From the NCBI RefSeq assembly GCF_020037015.1, contig NZ_JAIQDE010000029.1:1-64000 (forward strand): a stretch of 64,000 nt of DNA, written 5' to 3'. A program made the translations under genes and the position numbers. Position 1 is the first letter of the stretch, and each line of letters begins with the position of its first letter. Source of the DNA: Corallococcus sp. AS-1-6. GTDB lineage: Bacteria > Myxococcota > Myxococcia > Myxococcales > Myxococcaceae. Positions 33,664 to 42,859 of this stretch are shown piece by piece. The notes under the pieces are model-generated. The model had not been told where the DNA came from and ran no database searches. It saw only the letters and a list, made by a program, of their open reading frames with translations.

Positions 33664-35340
33664 GTGTACTGCCCTTCCTGCGGCGCCGACGCCGAAGACT
33701 CCTCCCGTTACTGCCCCGCCTGCGGCGCGACGCTCCTGCGCTCGGCGGAGGGCGGCGACGAATACGTGGGCAAGACGATTGCCTCCAAGTACCGGGTGGA
33801 AGCCCTCATCGGCGAGGGCGGCATGGGCAAGGTGTACCGCGCCCGTCAGCTCGCGCTGGACAAGGTGGTGGTGCTGAAGGTGCTGCGCCACACGCTGCTG
33901 TCGGACGAGCGCACCGTCGCGCGCTTCCAGCGCGAGGCCAAGGCCGCCAGCCGCTTGAACCACCCCAACTCCATCAGCGTGTTGGACTTCGGTCAGGCGG
34001 ACGACGGCGCGCTCTTCATCGCGATGGAGTACGTGGCCGGGCAGGACCTGCATCAGATCCTCAGCCGCGAGTGGCCGTTGGGCGAGGCGCGCGTGGTGCG
34101 CATCGCCCTCCAGATCCTGAGCGCGCTGTCGGACGCGCACGGCGCGGGCGTCATCCACCGGGACCTGAAGCCCGAGAACATCATGGTGGAGCAGCGCCGC
34201 AACGAGCCGGACTTCGTGAAGGTGCTGGACTTCGGCATCGCGAAGATCACCGACTCGCAGGACGAGGGCCCGGCCCTCACGCGCGCGGGCTTCGTGTGCG
34301 GCACCCCCGAGTACATGTCGCCCGAGCAGGCGCGGGGCGCGGTGCTGGATCACCGCTCGGACCTGTACGCGGTGGGCGTCATCCTCTACCAGCTCATGAC
34401 GGGGCTGCTCCCCTTCGAGTCCGACTCGGCGGTGGGCTTCGCCACCAAGCACCTCACCGAGGAGCCGCCTCCGCCCACGCGCCGCCGTCCGGACGCGCGC
34501 ATCTCCCCGGGCATGGAGCGGCTCATCCTCCGCGTCCTGTCCAAGGACCCGGATGACCGGCCGGCCAACGCCGCGGCCTTCAAGGCGGAGCTGCTCGCGG
34601 TCGACAAGGAGCGCCGTCGCGGAGGGGCCGCCGCCAACGAGACGAGCGGGCGCCGTCCGCAGGCCTCGGGCGTGCTGGCCCCCATCCCGCGCAAGTCCCA
34701 GGCCGCGCAGAACTCCGCGCGCAACAACACGGCCTGGAACGACGTGACCGTGGAGGCCACGGTGCAGGGCCTGCCCCACTCGCGCACGCCGGTGTCCGAA
34801 GAGGCCACGCTCGCGCGCGAGGGCACCCAGACCTCCGTGGTCGCGCCCGCCTCGGGTGGCGGCGAGGGCATCATCCTCTTCTTCAAGGCGCTCACCACCG
34901 TGCTGGTGCTGGGGGCGGTGGGCTTCTTCGTCTACTACTTCGGCATTGGCGCGGGCAGCGGCTCCGAGGGCAACCAGTACGTGGCGCCGCCCAACGCGCC
35001 CCGCCTGCTCACCTCCGGTTCGGATCAGCCGGACTACCTGCGGCAGATCCCCAGCAACGCGCGCAACGTGGACAAGGCGCGCAAGCTGACCCAGGACGGG
35101 GACCGCGACGTGCTGGCCGGGGAGCTGGTCCGCGCGACCTCCAGCTACAAGGAGGCCTTCAACTTCAACCCGGAAGCGGAGCTGGCCCTCAAGCTGGGCG
35201 AGCTGTACTGGCAGCGCGACAACACCGACGAGGCCCGCGGCTGGTGGGTGCGCCACCTGACCGACATGCCCGACTCGCGTGCGCGCGCCTACATCGAGGT
35301 CCGGCTCGGCAGCCCGGTGGCGCGGCCCTCGTCGCCCTGA
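33664..35340 (+). CDS. Zinc-ribbon Ser/Thr protein kinase, membrane-anchored
   Basis: A 558-residue Hanks-type kinase. A zinc ribbon (Cys-Pro-Ser-Cys, Cys-Pro-Ala-Cys; 3-20) precedes the kinase domain (about 44-310) with Gly-Glu-Gly-Gly-Met-Gly loop, Lys72, catalytic His-Arg-Asp (166-168) and Asp-Phe-Gly (190-192), so it should be active. A single membrane helix near 405-425 leads to a C-terminal domain with TPR-like helices. GTG 33664 starts at the zinc ribbon. FHA genes lie on both sides, on the opposite strand. Confidence 0.93.
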   Translation: MYCPSCGADAEDSSRYCPACGATLLRSAEGGDEYVGKTIASKYRVEALIGEGGMGKVYRARQLALDKVVVLKVLRHTLLSDERTVARFQREAKAASRLNHPNSISVLDFGQADDGALFIAMEYVAGQDLHQILSREWPLGEARVVRIALQILSALSDAHGAGVIHRDLKPENIMVEQRRNEPDFVKVLDFGIAKITDSQDEGPALTRAGFVCGTPEYMSPEQARGAVLDHRSDLYAVGVILYQLMTGLLPFESDSAVGFATKHLTEEPPPPTRRRPDARISPGMERLILRVLSKDPDDRPANAAAFKAELLAVDKERRRGGAAANETSGRRPQASGVLAPIPRKSQAAQNSARNNTAWNDVTVEATVQGLPHSRTPVSEEATLAREGTQTSVVAPASGGGEGIILFFKALTTVLVLGAVGFFVYYFGIGAGSGSEGNQYVAPPNAPRLLTSGSDQPDYLRQIPSNARNVDKARKLTQDGDRDVLAGELVRATSSYKEAFNFNPEAELALKLGELYWQRDNTDEARGWWVRHLTDMPDSRARAYIEVRLGSPVARPSSP

Positions 35341-35389
35341 GTGCCGCCGGTAGCGCCCGGCCCGCTGCCTTGAGGCGGGCCGACTGCCG

Positions 35390-36571
35390 TCAGCCCAGCG
35401 TCTCCACCTGCATGACGTGCTGGCCCAGGCGGACGCGGTCACCCGGACGCAGGGGGCGCTCCGTCGCGGGCGGGATGCGCACGAAGGTGCCCAGGCCGCC
35501 GGAGAGGTCTCGCAGCATCGCGCCGGTCGCCGTGGGGCTCAGCTCGCAGTGCCGGCCGGCGAGCCCCTCGTCGTTCGGGTACGCCAGGTCGCAGTGGGCC
35601 TGTCCGATGGTGAGCAGTGCGGCGGCCGTCACCACCGCGCGGCCCGCCCTGCCGCCCATGTGCACCTCCTCCACGCCGTACAGCGCCTGGCCGAGCGGCA
35701 CGGGCGAGCCATACGGGGTGGGGCGGCCCGCCACGGGCGCGGGGGCCTCCACGCGGCCGGTGAAGCGGAACAGCCGCTGGCCGGCGCTGAAGAGGGCGCG
35801 CGGCGCCAGCGGCTCCGTGCCGGCGAAGGTGACGTAGACGCCCGACGCGCTGGACTCGTCGCGCACGTAGAGGGCGCCGTCCTTCACGAGGAAGGTGGCG
35901 TGCAGCGGCGACACGAAGACGTCGTCCGGGAAGAGGATGGCGCCGCGCTGGCGGCCCACCACGCAGCCCGTCACCGGCAGCTTGTAGCGCTGGCCGCGCG
36001 TCGTCCCGGCGATCACCGCCAGCCCGAAGCGCGAGGCCACCGGCGCGGGGCGGGCCGTGGCGCCCGTGGGAGAGGGAGGCGTGCCGGGCACCGGGGCCGT
36101 GCCCCCCGTCCCGCCGCGAGGGGGCAGGGCGTTGTCCGGCACGGGCGGGGGCGGGCGGGTGTTCGCGGGCGGCAGGGCCGGCCCGTACCCCGCGCGCGGA
36201 GGCGGAGGCGTCCCCGCGGGCGGCTGCGCGGCCCGGCGGGCCTCCACCATCAGCCCCTGGGCGGCGGTGGGCGGCGGGGTGCGCGCGGAGGGCTTGAGCC
36301 CGGGCGGCACGGCGCTGGGGGGCGGAGGCGGCGTGGGCGGCGTGGTGGGCTCGCCCGGGCGCGGGAAGCTGGCGACGGCGGCGGGACGGCCAGGCCCCGC
36401 GGCGGGGGGCGGCGTCACCGGCCGGGGCGGGGTCGCGGCCGCCGGACGGGGGGCGGGGGCAGCCTCTTCCAGCGCCTGGCCGCACAGCACGCAGGTGACC
36501 GAGCGTGGCGGGTTGAAGCCGTCACAATTCGGGCAGACCACCGGGAGCGCGGACAGCAGAAGCTGAGACAT
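35390..36571 (-). CDS. Zinc-ribbon, proline-rich protein with FHA-like domains
   Basis: A 393-residue protein. The N-terminal ribbon (Cys-Pro-Asn-Cys ... Cys-Val-Leu-Cys-Gly) is followed by ~160 residues of Pro/Ala/Gly-rich linker and then two FHA-like domains: one with Gly-Arg-Gln-Arg and Ser-Gly-Val-Tyr-Val, one ending Gly-Gly-Leu-Gly-Thr-Phe-Val-Arg-Ile. It shares its layout with the FHA protein at 32784-33551. It is probably a phospho-dependent scaffold for the kinase between them. Convergent with the kinase gene. Confidence 0.8.
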   Translation of the reverse strand: MSQLLLSALPVVCPNCDGFNPPRSVTCVLCGQALEEAAPAPRPAAATPPRPVTPPPAAGPGRPAAVASFPRPGEPTTPPTPPPPPSAVPPGLKPSARTPPPTAAQGLMVEARRAAQPPAGTPPPPRAGYGPALPPANTRPPPPVPDNALPPRGGTGGTAPVPGTPPSPTGATARPAPVASRFGLAVIAGTTRGQRYKLPVTGCVVGRQRGAILFPDDVFVSPLHATFLVKDGALYVRDESSASGVYVTFAGTEPLAPRALFSAGQRLFRFTGRVEAPAPVAGRPTPYGSPVPLGQALYGVEEVHMGGRAGRAVVTAAALLTIGQAHCDLAYPNDEGLAGRHCELSPTATGAMLRDLSGGLGTFVRIPPATERPLRPGDRVRLGQHVMQVETLG

Positions 36572-36730
36572 GGGCGGAGGGCCAATCTAGGGGGGCGTGA
36601 AACGCCGGGTCAACGAAAGCCTCGGACCATTTCCGAGGCGCCCGGGCCTCCCGGGGCCCGGCGGGGCACGCGATGTTCCAGGGTAACGTTGCCCCTGCTG
36701 TTTGAGGCAGTTACGATTGTCACCGCCTCG

Positions 36731-38944
36731 ATGATTCGCCTGAACGACATCCTGCAGCGGGTTGCGTCGTACCACCCGGACCCCGACCTGGACATCATCA
36801 AGAAGGCGTACGTCTACTCGGCCAAGGTCCATCAGGGGCAACTCCGCAAGTCGGGAGAGCCCTACCTCATCCACCCGCTGGAGGTGGCGGGCATCCTGGC
36901 GGAGCTGAAGCTGGACGAGGCGTCCATCGTCACCGGGCTCCTCCACGACACCATCGAGGACACGCTCGCCACCGCGGAGGAGCTCACGGAGCTCTTCGGG
37001 CCGGAGGTCGCGCAGTTGGTGGACGGCGTGACGAAGCTGTCCAAGTTCTCCGCGTCCGCGACGCTCTCCCAGGAGGAGAAGCAGGCGGAGAACTTCCGCA
37101 AGATGATCATCGCGATGGCGCAGGACATCCGCGTCATCCTCGTGAAGCTGGCGGACCGCACGCACAACATGCGGACGCTGGATCACATGTCCGAGGAGAA
37201 GCAGGCCCGCATCGGACAGGAGACGCTGGACATCTACGCGCCCCTGGCCAACCGCCTGGGCATCTCCTGGATAAAAACGGAGCTGGAGGACCTGTCCTTC
37301 CGCTACGTGAAGCCGCAGGAGTTCTTCGCGCTGGAGGAGCAGCTCAACAAGCGCAAGAAGGAGCGCGAGAAGTACATCGAGGACACCTGCGACCTGATGC
37401 GCGAGAAGCTCCAGGAGCGCGGCCTCAAGGGCGACGTCAGCGGGCGCTTCAAGCACGTCTACAGCATCTGGAAGAAGATCAAGTCGCAGGGCATCGACTT
37501 CGATCAGATCCACGACATCATCGCGTTCCGCATCATCGCGCCGTCGGTGCCCGCCTGCTACGAGGCGCTGGGCATGGTGCACCAGATGTGGAAGCCGGTG
37601 CCCGGGCGCTTCAAGGACTTCATCGCCATCCCGAAGCCCAACATGTACCAGTCCCTGCACACCACGGTGATTGGTCCGTTGAGCGAGCGCGTGGAGGTGC
37701 AGATCCGCACCGCGGAGATGCACAAGATCGCGGAAGAGGGCATCGCCGCGCACTGGGCCTACAAGGAAGGCCGCGCGCCCATCTCCAAGGACGACGAGAA
37801 GTTCGCCTGGCTGCGCCAGTTGATGGAGTGGCAGCAGGACCTCAAGGACCCCAAGGAGTTCCTGGAGACGGTGAAGGTGGACCTCTTCACCGACGAGGTC
37901 TTCGTCTTCACGCCCAAGGGCGACGTGCGCAGCCTGCCGCGCGGCGCGACGCCGGTGGACTTCGCGTACGCCATCCATAGCGACGTGGGCGGCCGGTGCG
38001 TGGGCGCCAAGGTGAACGGGAAGATCGTCCCCCTGCGCTACAAGCTGAAGAACGGCGACACGGTGGAGGTGCTCACCAGCCCGCAGGCGCACCCGTCCAA
38101 GGACTGGCTCACCTTCGTCAAGACGAGCCGCGCGCAGCAGCGCATCCGCGGCTTCATCAAGCAGCAGCAGCGTGACAAGAGCCTGCAACTGGGCCGCGAG
38201 CTGGTGGAGCGCGAGTTCAAGCGCTTCCAGCTCAACTTCAACAAGCTGATGCGCTCCGGCGAGGTGAAGAAGGTCGCCGAGGAACTGGGCTTCCGCGTCG
38301 AGGACGACATGCTGGTCGCCATCGGCTACGGGAAGGTGACGCCGCAGCAGTTGGTGCAGCGCATCGTGCCGCAGGAGAAGCTGGCGCAGGCGGAGCCGCG
38401 TCCGTCGGACGGCGGTGGGTCGGGCGGCGGGTCGGGGGCGAACGCCTCCATGCTGCCGGGCCTGTCGCGCATGACGGACCTGGCCAAGCGGCTGGTGGGG
38501 CGCAACAACCGCAGCGGCGTCCAGATTGGCGGCGTGGACGACGTGCTGGTGCGCTTCGGGCGCTGTTGTAACCCCGTTCCCGGGGACCCCATCGCGGGGT
38601 TCATCACCCGGGGGCGGGGTGTGACGGTGCACACGGTGGGGTGTGAGAAGGCCCTGGCCACGGACCCCGAGCGGCGCGTGGACGTGTCCTGGGACGTGAA
38701 GGGCGACTTCAAGCGGCCCGTCACGCTGCGCGTGCTGACGGCGGACCGGCCGGGCCTGCTGGCGGACATCACCAACACGTTCTCCAAGAAGAGCGTCAAC
38801 ATCTCCCAGGCGAACTGCCGGGCCACCGGTGACGACCGGGCCGTCAACACCTTCGAGGTCACCATCTCCGACCTCAAGCAGTTGACGGACCTGATGCGCT
38901 CCATCGAGCGGTTGACGGGCGTCTACTCGGTCGAGCGAATCTAG
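36731..38944 (+). CDS. rel: Bifunctional (p)ppGpp synthetase/hydrolase RelA/SpoT
   Basis: A 737-residue long-RSH protein. The N-terminal hydrolase HD domain is intact (His72-Asp73 in Leu-Leu-His-Asp-Thr-Ile-Glu-Asp), so it can degrade (p)ppGpp. The synthetase domain has Phe-Lys-Asp-Phe-Ile-Ala and Gln-Ser-Leu-His-Thr-Thr. TGS, a conserved-cysteine stretch (Arg-Cys-Cys-Asn-Pro-Val-Pro-Gly-Asp) and a C-terminal ACT domain follow. ATG 36731 is chosen; the open frame reaching back to 35417 is antisense to the FHA gene. It works with the DksA-family factor upstream in stringent control, which in myxobacteria triggers fruiting-body development. Confidence 0.96.
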   Translation: MIRLNDILQRVASYHPDPDLDIIKKAYVYSAKVHQGQLRKSGEPYLIHPLEVAGILAELKLDEASIVTGLLHDTIEDTLATAEELTELFGPEVAQLVDGVTKLSKFSASATLSQEEKQAENFRKMIIAMAQDIRVILVKLADRTHNMRTLDHMSEEKQARIGQETLDIYAPLANRLGISWIKTELEDLSFRYVKPQEFFALEEQLNKRKKEREKYIEDTCDLMREKLQERGLKGDVSGRFKHVYSIWKKIKSQGIDFDQIHDIIAFRIIAPSVPACYEALGMVHQMWKPVPGRFKDFIAIPKPNMYQSLHTTVIGPLSERVEVQIRTAEMHKIAEEGIAAHWAYKEGRAPISKDDEKFAWLRQLMEWQQDLKDPKEFLETVKVDLFTDEVFVFTPKGDVRSLPRGATPVDFAYAIHSDVGGRCVGAKVNGKIVPLRYKLKNGDTVEVLTSPQAHPSKDWLTFVKTSRAQQRIRGFIKQQQRDKSLQLGRELVEREFKRFQLNFNKLMRSGEVKKVAEELGFRVEDDMLVAIGYGKVTPQQLVQRIVPQEKLAQAEPRPSDGGGSGGGSGANASMLPGLSRMTDLAKRLVGRNNRSGVQIGGVDDVLVRFGRCCNPVPGDPIAGFITRGRGVTVHTVGCEKALATDPERRVDVSWDVKGDFKRPVTLRVLTADRPGLLADITNTFSKKSVNISQANCRATGDDRAVNTFEVTISDLKQLTDLMRSIERLTGVYSVERI

Positions 38945-39024
38945 CCTCAGGCTGTGCTACAGCGCGCGGCGGACCCGCGGCCCCCGTCCCCTTTGGGGGG
39001 CCGCCTCAACGCGAGGTGTGCTGC

Positions 39025-39411
39025 ATGGCGCGCAAGGCAATCCACTCCGACGACGCCCCCAAGGCGATTGGCCCCTACTCCCAGGCCGTGCAGGTGGACG
39101 CCGGGAAGATGACGTTCCTGTCCGGCCAGATTCCCCTGGACCCGAAGACGATGGAGCTGGTCCCCGGTGACGTCGTCGCGCAGGCCGAGCAGGTGATGAA
39201 GAACCTGAAGGCCGTGCTCGCCGCCAGCGGCCTGGACTTCAGCCACGTCGTGCGCTGCACCATCTTCCTCACCGACCTGGGCGACTTCGCCAAGGTGAAC
39301 GAGGTGTACGGCCGCGCCTTCGCGGGCGCCCCGCCGGCCCGCGCCACCGTGCAGGTGTCCGCGCTGCCGCGCGGCTCCAAGGTGGAGATCGACGCCATCG
39401 CCGTCTCCTGA
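39025..39411 (+). CDS. ridA: RidA-family enamine/imine deaminase
   Basis: A 128-residue YjgF/YER057c/UK114 protein that hydrolyses reactive enamines such as 2-aminoacrylate. It shows Ala-Ile-Gly-Pro-Tyr-Ser-Gln-Ala, Ser-Gly-Gln-Ile-Pro, the arginine in Val-Arg-Cys-Thr-Ile-Phe-Leu, and the closing Leu-Pro-Arg-Gly-Ser-Lys-Val-Glu-Ile-Asp. ATG 39025 fits the family start. It is 80 bp after rel. Confidence 0.93.
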   Translation: MARKAIHSDDAPKAIGPYSQAVQVDAGKMTFLSGQIPLDPKTMELVPGDVVAQAEQVMKNLKAVLAASGLDFSHVVRCTIFLTDLGDFAKVNEVYGRAFAGAPPARATVQVSALPRGSKVEIDAIAVS

Positions 39412-39438
39412 CGCACGCGGCGGTCGCTGGAAACACGA

Positions 39439-39473
39439 AGGCCGCCGGTTCCCGCTGTGGGAGCCGACGGCCT
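39439..39473. terminator. Bidirectional terminator between ridA and the DsbA-like gene
   Basis: Inverted repeat AGGCCGCCGGTTCCC (39439-39453) and GGGAGCCGACGGCCT (39459-39473), two mismatches, 5-nt loop, placed between convergent genes. T-tracts are poor on both sides. Confidence 0.5.
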
Positions 39474-39497
39474 GGGTGCTTCAGGAGCGGGGGAGGG

Positions 39498-41477
39498 CTA
39501 CTTCGCTTCCGCCGCCATCGCCACGCCGGCCTTCTTCAGCTCCTCGTCGATGACCTTCTTGAAGGCATCGAAGGGCTGCGCACCCACCAGCGTGCGGCCG
39601 TTGATGAAGAACGTCGGGGTGCCGTTGGCGCCCTTGGCGGAGCCGTCCGCCATGTCGGACTCGATCTGCTTGTCGAACTTGCCCGAGTCCAGGTCCGCCT
39701 TGAACTTGTTCATGTCCAGCTTCAGCTCCTGGGCGTACTTCTCCAGGCTCTCGCGGTCCAGCGCGCGCTGGTTGGCGAAGAGCTTGTCGTGCATCTCCCA
39801 GAACTTGCCCTGCTCGTTCGCGGCCATGGAGGCCACGGCGGCGAGCTTCGCGTGCTGGTGGAAGGGCAGGGGCTGGTGCTTGAAGGCGAACTTCACCTTG
39901 CCCTTGTAGGCCTTCTCCACCTGCTCGATGGTCGGCACGGCGCGGCCGCAGAAGGGGCACTCGAAGTCGGACCAGGCGACGATGGTGATGGGCGCGTTCT
40001 TCGGGCCGCGCACCGGCGCGTTGCCCAGCTCCACCTTCTGCACGGCCGGCTCGGCGGGCGCCGCGGGGGCGGCCGGAACGGCGTTCACGTTGTCCTGGTT
40101 CAGCTTGGCGTAGAGGTCCTCCGCCTTGGTGCCGGCGGCGAGCGCCTTGTCGGCCTTGGCGATCTCCTGGTCGATGAGGGGCTTGAAGGCCTCGAAGGGC
40201 TGCGCGCCGGAGAGGAAGCGGCCGTTGATGAAGAAGGCCGGGGTGCCGTTGGCGCCCACTGCGTTGCCCGCGGAGGAGTCCGCGTCCACCTTGGCGGAGA
40301 TCTTGCCGGACTCCAGGTCGGCCTTGAACTTGTTCATGTTCAGGCCCAGCTCATGGGCGTACTTCTCCAGGCTCTCGCGGTCCAGCGCGCGCTGGTTGGC
40401 GAAGAGCTTGTCGTGCATCTCCCAGAACTTGCCCTGCTCGTGGGCGGCCATGGAGGCCTGCGCGGCGAGCTTCGCGTGCGAGTGCATGGGCAGCGGCTGG
40501 TGGCGGAACACCACGCGCACGTCCTTGCCGTAGGTCTCCTTGATCTTGTTGAGGGTCGGCACCGCGCGGCTGCAGAACGGGCACTCGAAGTCCGACCACT
40601 CGACGATGGTCACCTTCGCGGTGGCCGGGCCGAAGGAGGGGGAGTCCGCGGGGATCTCGATCTTCTTCGCGGCGGCGGCGGGCTCCGCCTGCGGCTGGGC
40701 GGCGCGGGACGGGGCGCGCTCGACGCCCTTCTCGATGATGCGCGCGTACACCTGCGACGGCGCGACGCCGCTCTTCACCAGGCCCTCGGCCTTGGCGAGC
40801 TCCTCGTCGATGAGGGCCTTGAAGTTTTCGATGGGCTGCGCGCCGGACAGGAAGCGGCCGTTGATGAAGAAGGCCGGCGTGCCGCTGGCGCCCATCTGCT
40901 GGGCCAGGGCCTGATCCTTGTCGATGGTGGCGCCCAGGCGCGCATCCGCCATGTCCGCCTTCCACTTCGCCACGTCCAGGCCGAGCTGCTTGGCGTAGCC
41001 CTCCAGGCTCTCCCCATCCAGCTTCTTGTTGTTGGCGAAGAGCAGGTTGTGCATGTCCCAGTACTTGCCCTGCTCACCGGCCGCGAGCGCCGCGAGGGCC
41101 GCGGGCCGGGCGTGCGGGTGGAAGGACAGCGGGTTCTGGCGCATCACCACGCGCAGCTTGCTGCCGTAGTCCTTCTGGAGCTGCTCGACGGTGTTGTGCG
41201 CGCGGCTGCAGAACGGGCACTCGTAGTCGGAGAACTCCACGATGGTGACCAGCGCGTTGACGCTGCCCTTCGTGGGGGCGCCGTCGACGGGCACCTTGAA
41301 GACGGTGGGGTCCACGGCGCGCGCGGGCTTGTTGGCCGCCTGCGCGACGGAGGGCGTGTTGCCGGGGGTGGCTTTCGAGCCGGTGGCGGCACGGCCGCCA
41401 ACGAACCCGAGCACCAGGCCGACCAGCAAGGCCACGATGACATTGGGCTTCATGGGTTGGGAATGCTCCTGCGCCAT
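39498..41477 (-). CDS. Triple DsbA-like thioredoxin-fold protein
   Basis: A 659-residue protein with a single N-terminal membrane helix (about 11-28) that anchors it or acts as signal, and three tandem DsbA/DSBA-like (Thioredoxin_4) domains. Each has Glu-Cys-Pro-Phe-Cys (Cys pairs at 87/90, 299/302, 507/510) and the cis-proline segment Gly-Thr-Pro-Ala/Thr-Phe-Phe-Ile-Asn-Gly-Arg. It should act on thiols in the periplasm. Domains 2 and 3 share an 86-bp identical DNA stretch, so the third arose by duplication. ATG 41477; Met at 41453 is an alternative. Confidence 0.9.
   Translation of the reverse strand: MAQEHSQPMKPNVIVALLVGLVLGFVGGRAATGSKATPGNTPSVAQAANKPARAVDPTVFKVPVDGAPTKGSVNALVTIVEFSDYECPFCSRAHNTVEQLQKDYGSKLRVVMRQNPLSFHPHARPAALAALAAGEQGKYWDMHNLLFANNKKLDGESLEGYAKQLGLDVAKWKADMADARLGATIDKDQALAQQMGASGTPAFFINGRFLSGAQPIENFKALIDEELAKAEGLVKSGVAPSQVYARIIEKGVERAPSRAAQPQAEPAAAAKKIEIPADSPSFGPATAKVTIVEWSDFECPFCSRAVPTLNKIKETYGKDVRVVFRHQPLPMHSHAKLAAQASMAAHEQGKFWEMHDKLFANQRALDRESLEKYAHELGLNMNKFKADLESGKISAKVDADSSAGNAVGANGTPAFFINGRFLSGAQPFEAFKPLIDQEIAKADKALAAGTKAEDLYAKLNQDNVNAVPAAPAAPAEPAVQKVELGNAPVRGPKNAPITIVAWSDFECPFCGRAVPTIEQVEKAYKGKVKFAFKHQPLPFHQHAKLAAVASMAANEQGKFWEMHDKLFANQRALDRESLEKYAQELKLDMNKFKADLDSGKFDKQIESDMADGSAKGANGTPTFFINGRTLVGAQPFDAFKKVIDEELKKAGVAMAAEAK
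39731..39816. repeat. 86-bp exact direct repeat inside the triple DsbA gene, copy 1
   Basis: Identical to 40355-40440, offset 624 bp (208 codons). It encodes the same segment of domain 3 as the partner does in domain 2. Confidence 0.85.
40355..40440. repeat. 86-bp exact direct repeat inside the triple DsbA gene, copy 2
   Basis: Partner of 39731-39816, within the second thioredoxin domain. Confidence 0.85.
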
Positions 41478-41697
41478 AGGTCCGACTCCGGGCCCCAAGC
41501 GGGTGTCTGGGTAGGGAAAGGGCGGGGTACTTAACAGAGGGAATTCCAGACACGCAAGCCGCGATGACCGCCTGCGTCCGCCCGATATCCAGAGGCCTCG
41601 AAGGGGCGGACAACGACGCTGGGGACACCAAAATTCCCTCTCAGCGCGCGTGTCGTGACGCTTCGTCCGTTTGGGTTCCGTGCCAGGATGCGCGGCC

Positions 41698-41928
41698 ATG
41701 GAAGCCGGTGTGCGCGTGGATACGTCCGGGGCCCTCTGCCCGGTGCCCATCCTGGAGATCGCCAAGGCGATGCGCCGCCTCGCGCCCGGGACGCTGGTGG
41801 AGCTCGTCTCCACCGACCGCGGGCTGGAGGCGGACCTGCCCGCGTGGTGTGACGCGACGGGCAACGAGCTCGTCCGCATGGAGCGCCGGGGCGCCCACTA
41901 CGTGGGCTGGGTGCGCAAGGCGGGGTGA
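41698..41928 (+). CDS. TusA-family sulfur carrier protein
   Basis: A 76-residue protein with the TusA signature Cys14-Pro-x-Pro followed by a long helix, the expected single-domain length. TusA proteins carry persulfide sulfur for tRNA thiolation or molybdenum cofactor synthesis. No sulfurtransferase partner lies next to it. ATG 41698 has AGGATG-type sequence upstream; a longer frame from 41671 is less likely. Confidence 0.85.
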   Translation: MEAGVRVDTSGALCPVPILEIAKAMRRLAPGTLVELVSTDRGLEADLPAWCDATGNELVRMERRGAHYVGWVRKAG

Positions 41929-41947
41929 GCGCCCGTGGGGCGAGGGC

Positions 41948-42859
41948 CTACAGCAACTGGAGGACGCGGTCCTCCAGGCGGCGGCCGCGGCTGACGCCGA
42001 GGATGAGCACCTGGTGCTGGAGGAGGTGGCCGACGGTGCGGCTGATGACCTCCTCGGCCTTGTAGGCCTGTCCGTCGAAGCGCACGCGCAGCACGTCCGT
42101 GCCCTCCATGCGCGCGTCGGTGACGCCGGGCAGGGAGGTGATTTCGGGGATGATGACGTCACCCCGGGCGATCTGGACGCGGAACTCGGCGCCCTGGCCG
42201 GTGAGCTCCGACATGGTGCCGGACTGCGCGAGCGTCCCCTTGTCGAGGATGGCGGCGGCGTCGCACAGCTCCTCCAGCTCCTGGAGGTTGTGGCTGGAGA
42301 CGACCACCGTCTGCGTGCCCTTCATGTCCTTGATGATCTGGCGCACCTGCGCGGCGATGCGCGGATCCAGGCCGGCGGTGGGCTCGTCCAGGAGGACGAG
42401 CGGCGGGCGGCCCATCAGGGCCTGGGCCATGGCGGCGCGCTTGGCCATGCCGTGGCTGAGCGCCTGCGTCTGGACCTTCCAGGCCTCCATCAGGCCCACC
42501 TTCTCCAGGGCGCCGCGGGCCTCGTGCTCGGGCTGGGGCAGGTCCGACAGGCGGGCCCAGTAGGTGAGCAGCGCGCCCACCTCCCAGCCGGGGGGCAGCA
42601 CCGCGTCCTGGGGCAGCGCGCCCACGCGGCCCTTGAGGGCGCCGGGCGTGGTGGGGGAGACGCCCATCACCTGGAGCGAGCCCTCGGACGGGTAGAGGTA
42701 GCCGCACATCATGGAGAAGGTGGTCGTCTTGCCGGCGCCGTTGGGGCCGATGAGGCCGAACACCTCGCCCTGGCGCACCTGGAGGCTCACCGCCTTGACG
42801 GCGACCTTGGGGCCGAAGTGCTTGGAGACGTTGTTCAACTGGATGGCCAGGTCGCTCAC
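41948..42859 (-). CDS. ABC transporter ATP-binding protein
   Basis: A 303-residue ABC ATPase: Walker A Gly-Pro-Asn-Gly-Ala-Gly-Lys-Thr (38-45), a non-standard signature Leu-Ser-His-Gly-Met, Walker B Leu-Val-Leu-Leu-Asp-Glu-Pro-Thr-Ala-Gly, and the switch His in Val-Val-Ser-Ser-His-Asn. The C-terminal ~80 residues form a DUF4162-like regulatory tail. GTG 42859 overlaps the permease stop by 4 bp (GTGA), so the two are coupled. CcmA/NatA-like exporter; substrate unknown. Confidence 0.9.
   Translation of the reverse strand: MSDLAIQLNNVSKHFGPKVAVKAVSLQVRQGEVFGLIGPNGAGKTTTFSMMCGYLYPSEGSLQVMGVSPTTPGALKGRVGALPQDAVLPPGWEVGALLTYWARLSDLPQPEHEARGALEKVGLMEAWKVQTQALSHGMAKRAAMAQALMGRPPLVLLDEPTAGLDPRIAAQVRQIIKDMKGTQTVVVSSHNLQELEELCDAAAILDKGTLAQSGTMSELTGQGAEFRVQIARGDVIIPEITSLPGVTDARMEGTDVLRVRFDGQAYKAEEVISRTVGHLLQHQVLILGVSRGRRLEDRVLQLL

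Noticed and set aside
35417-36730. Upstream extension of rel by about 430 codons
   Set aside because: It is antisense to the FHA gene at 35390-36571 and consists of low-complexity Arg/Gly sequence.
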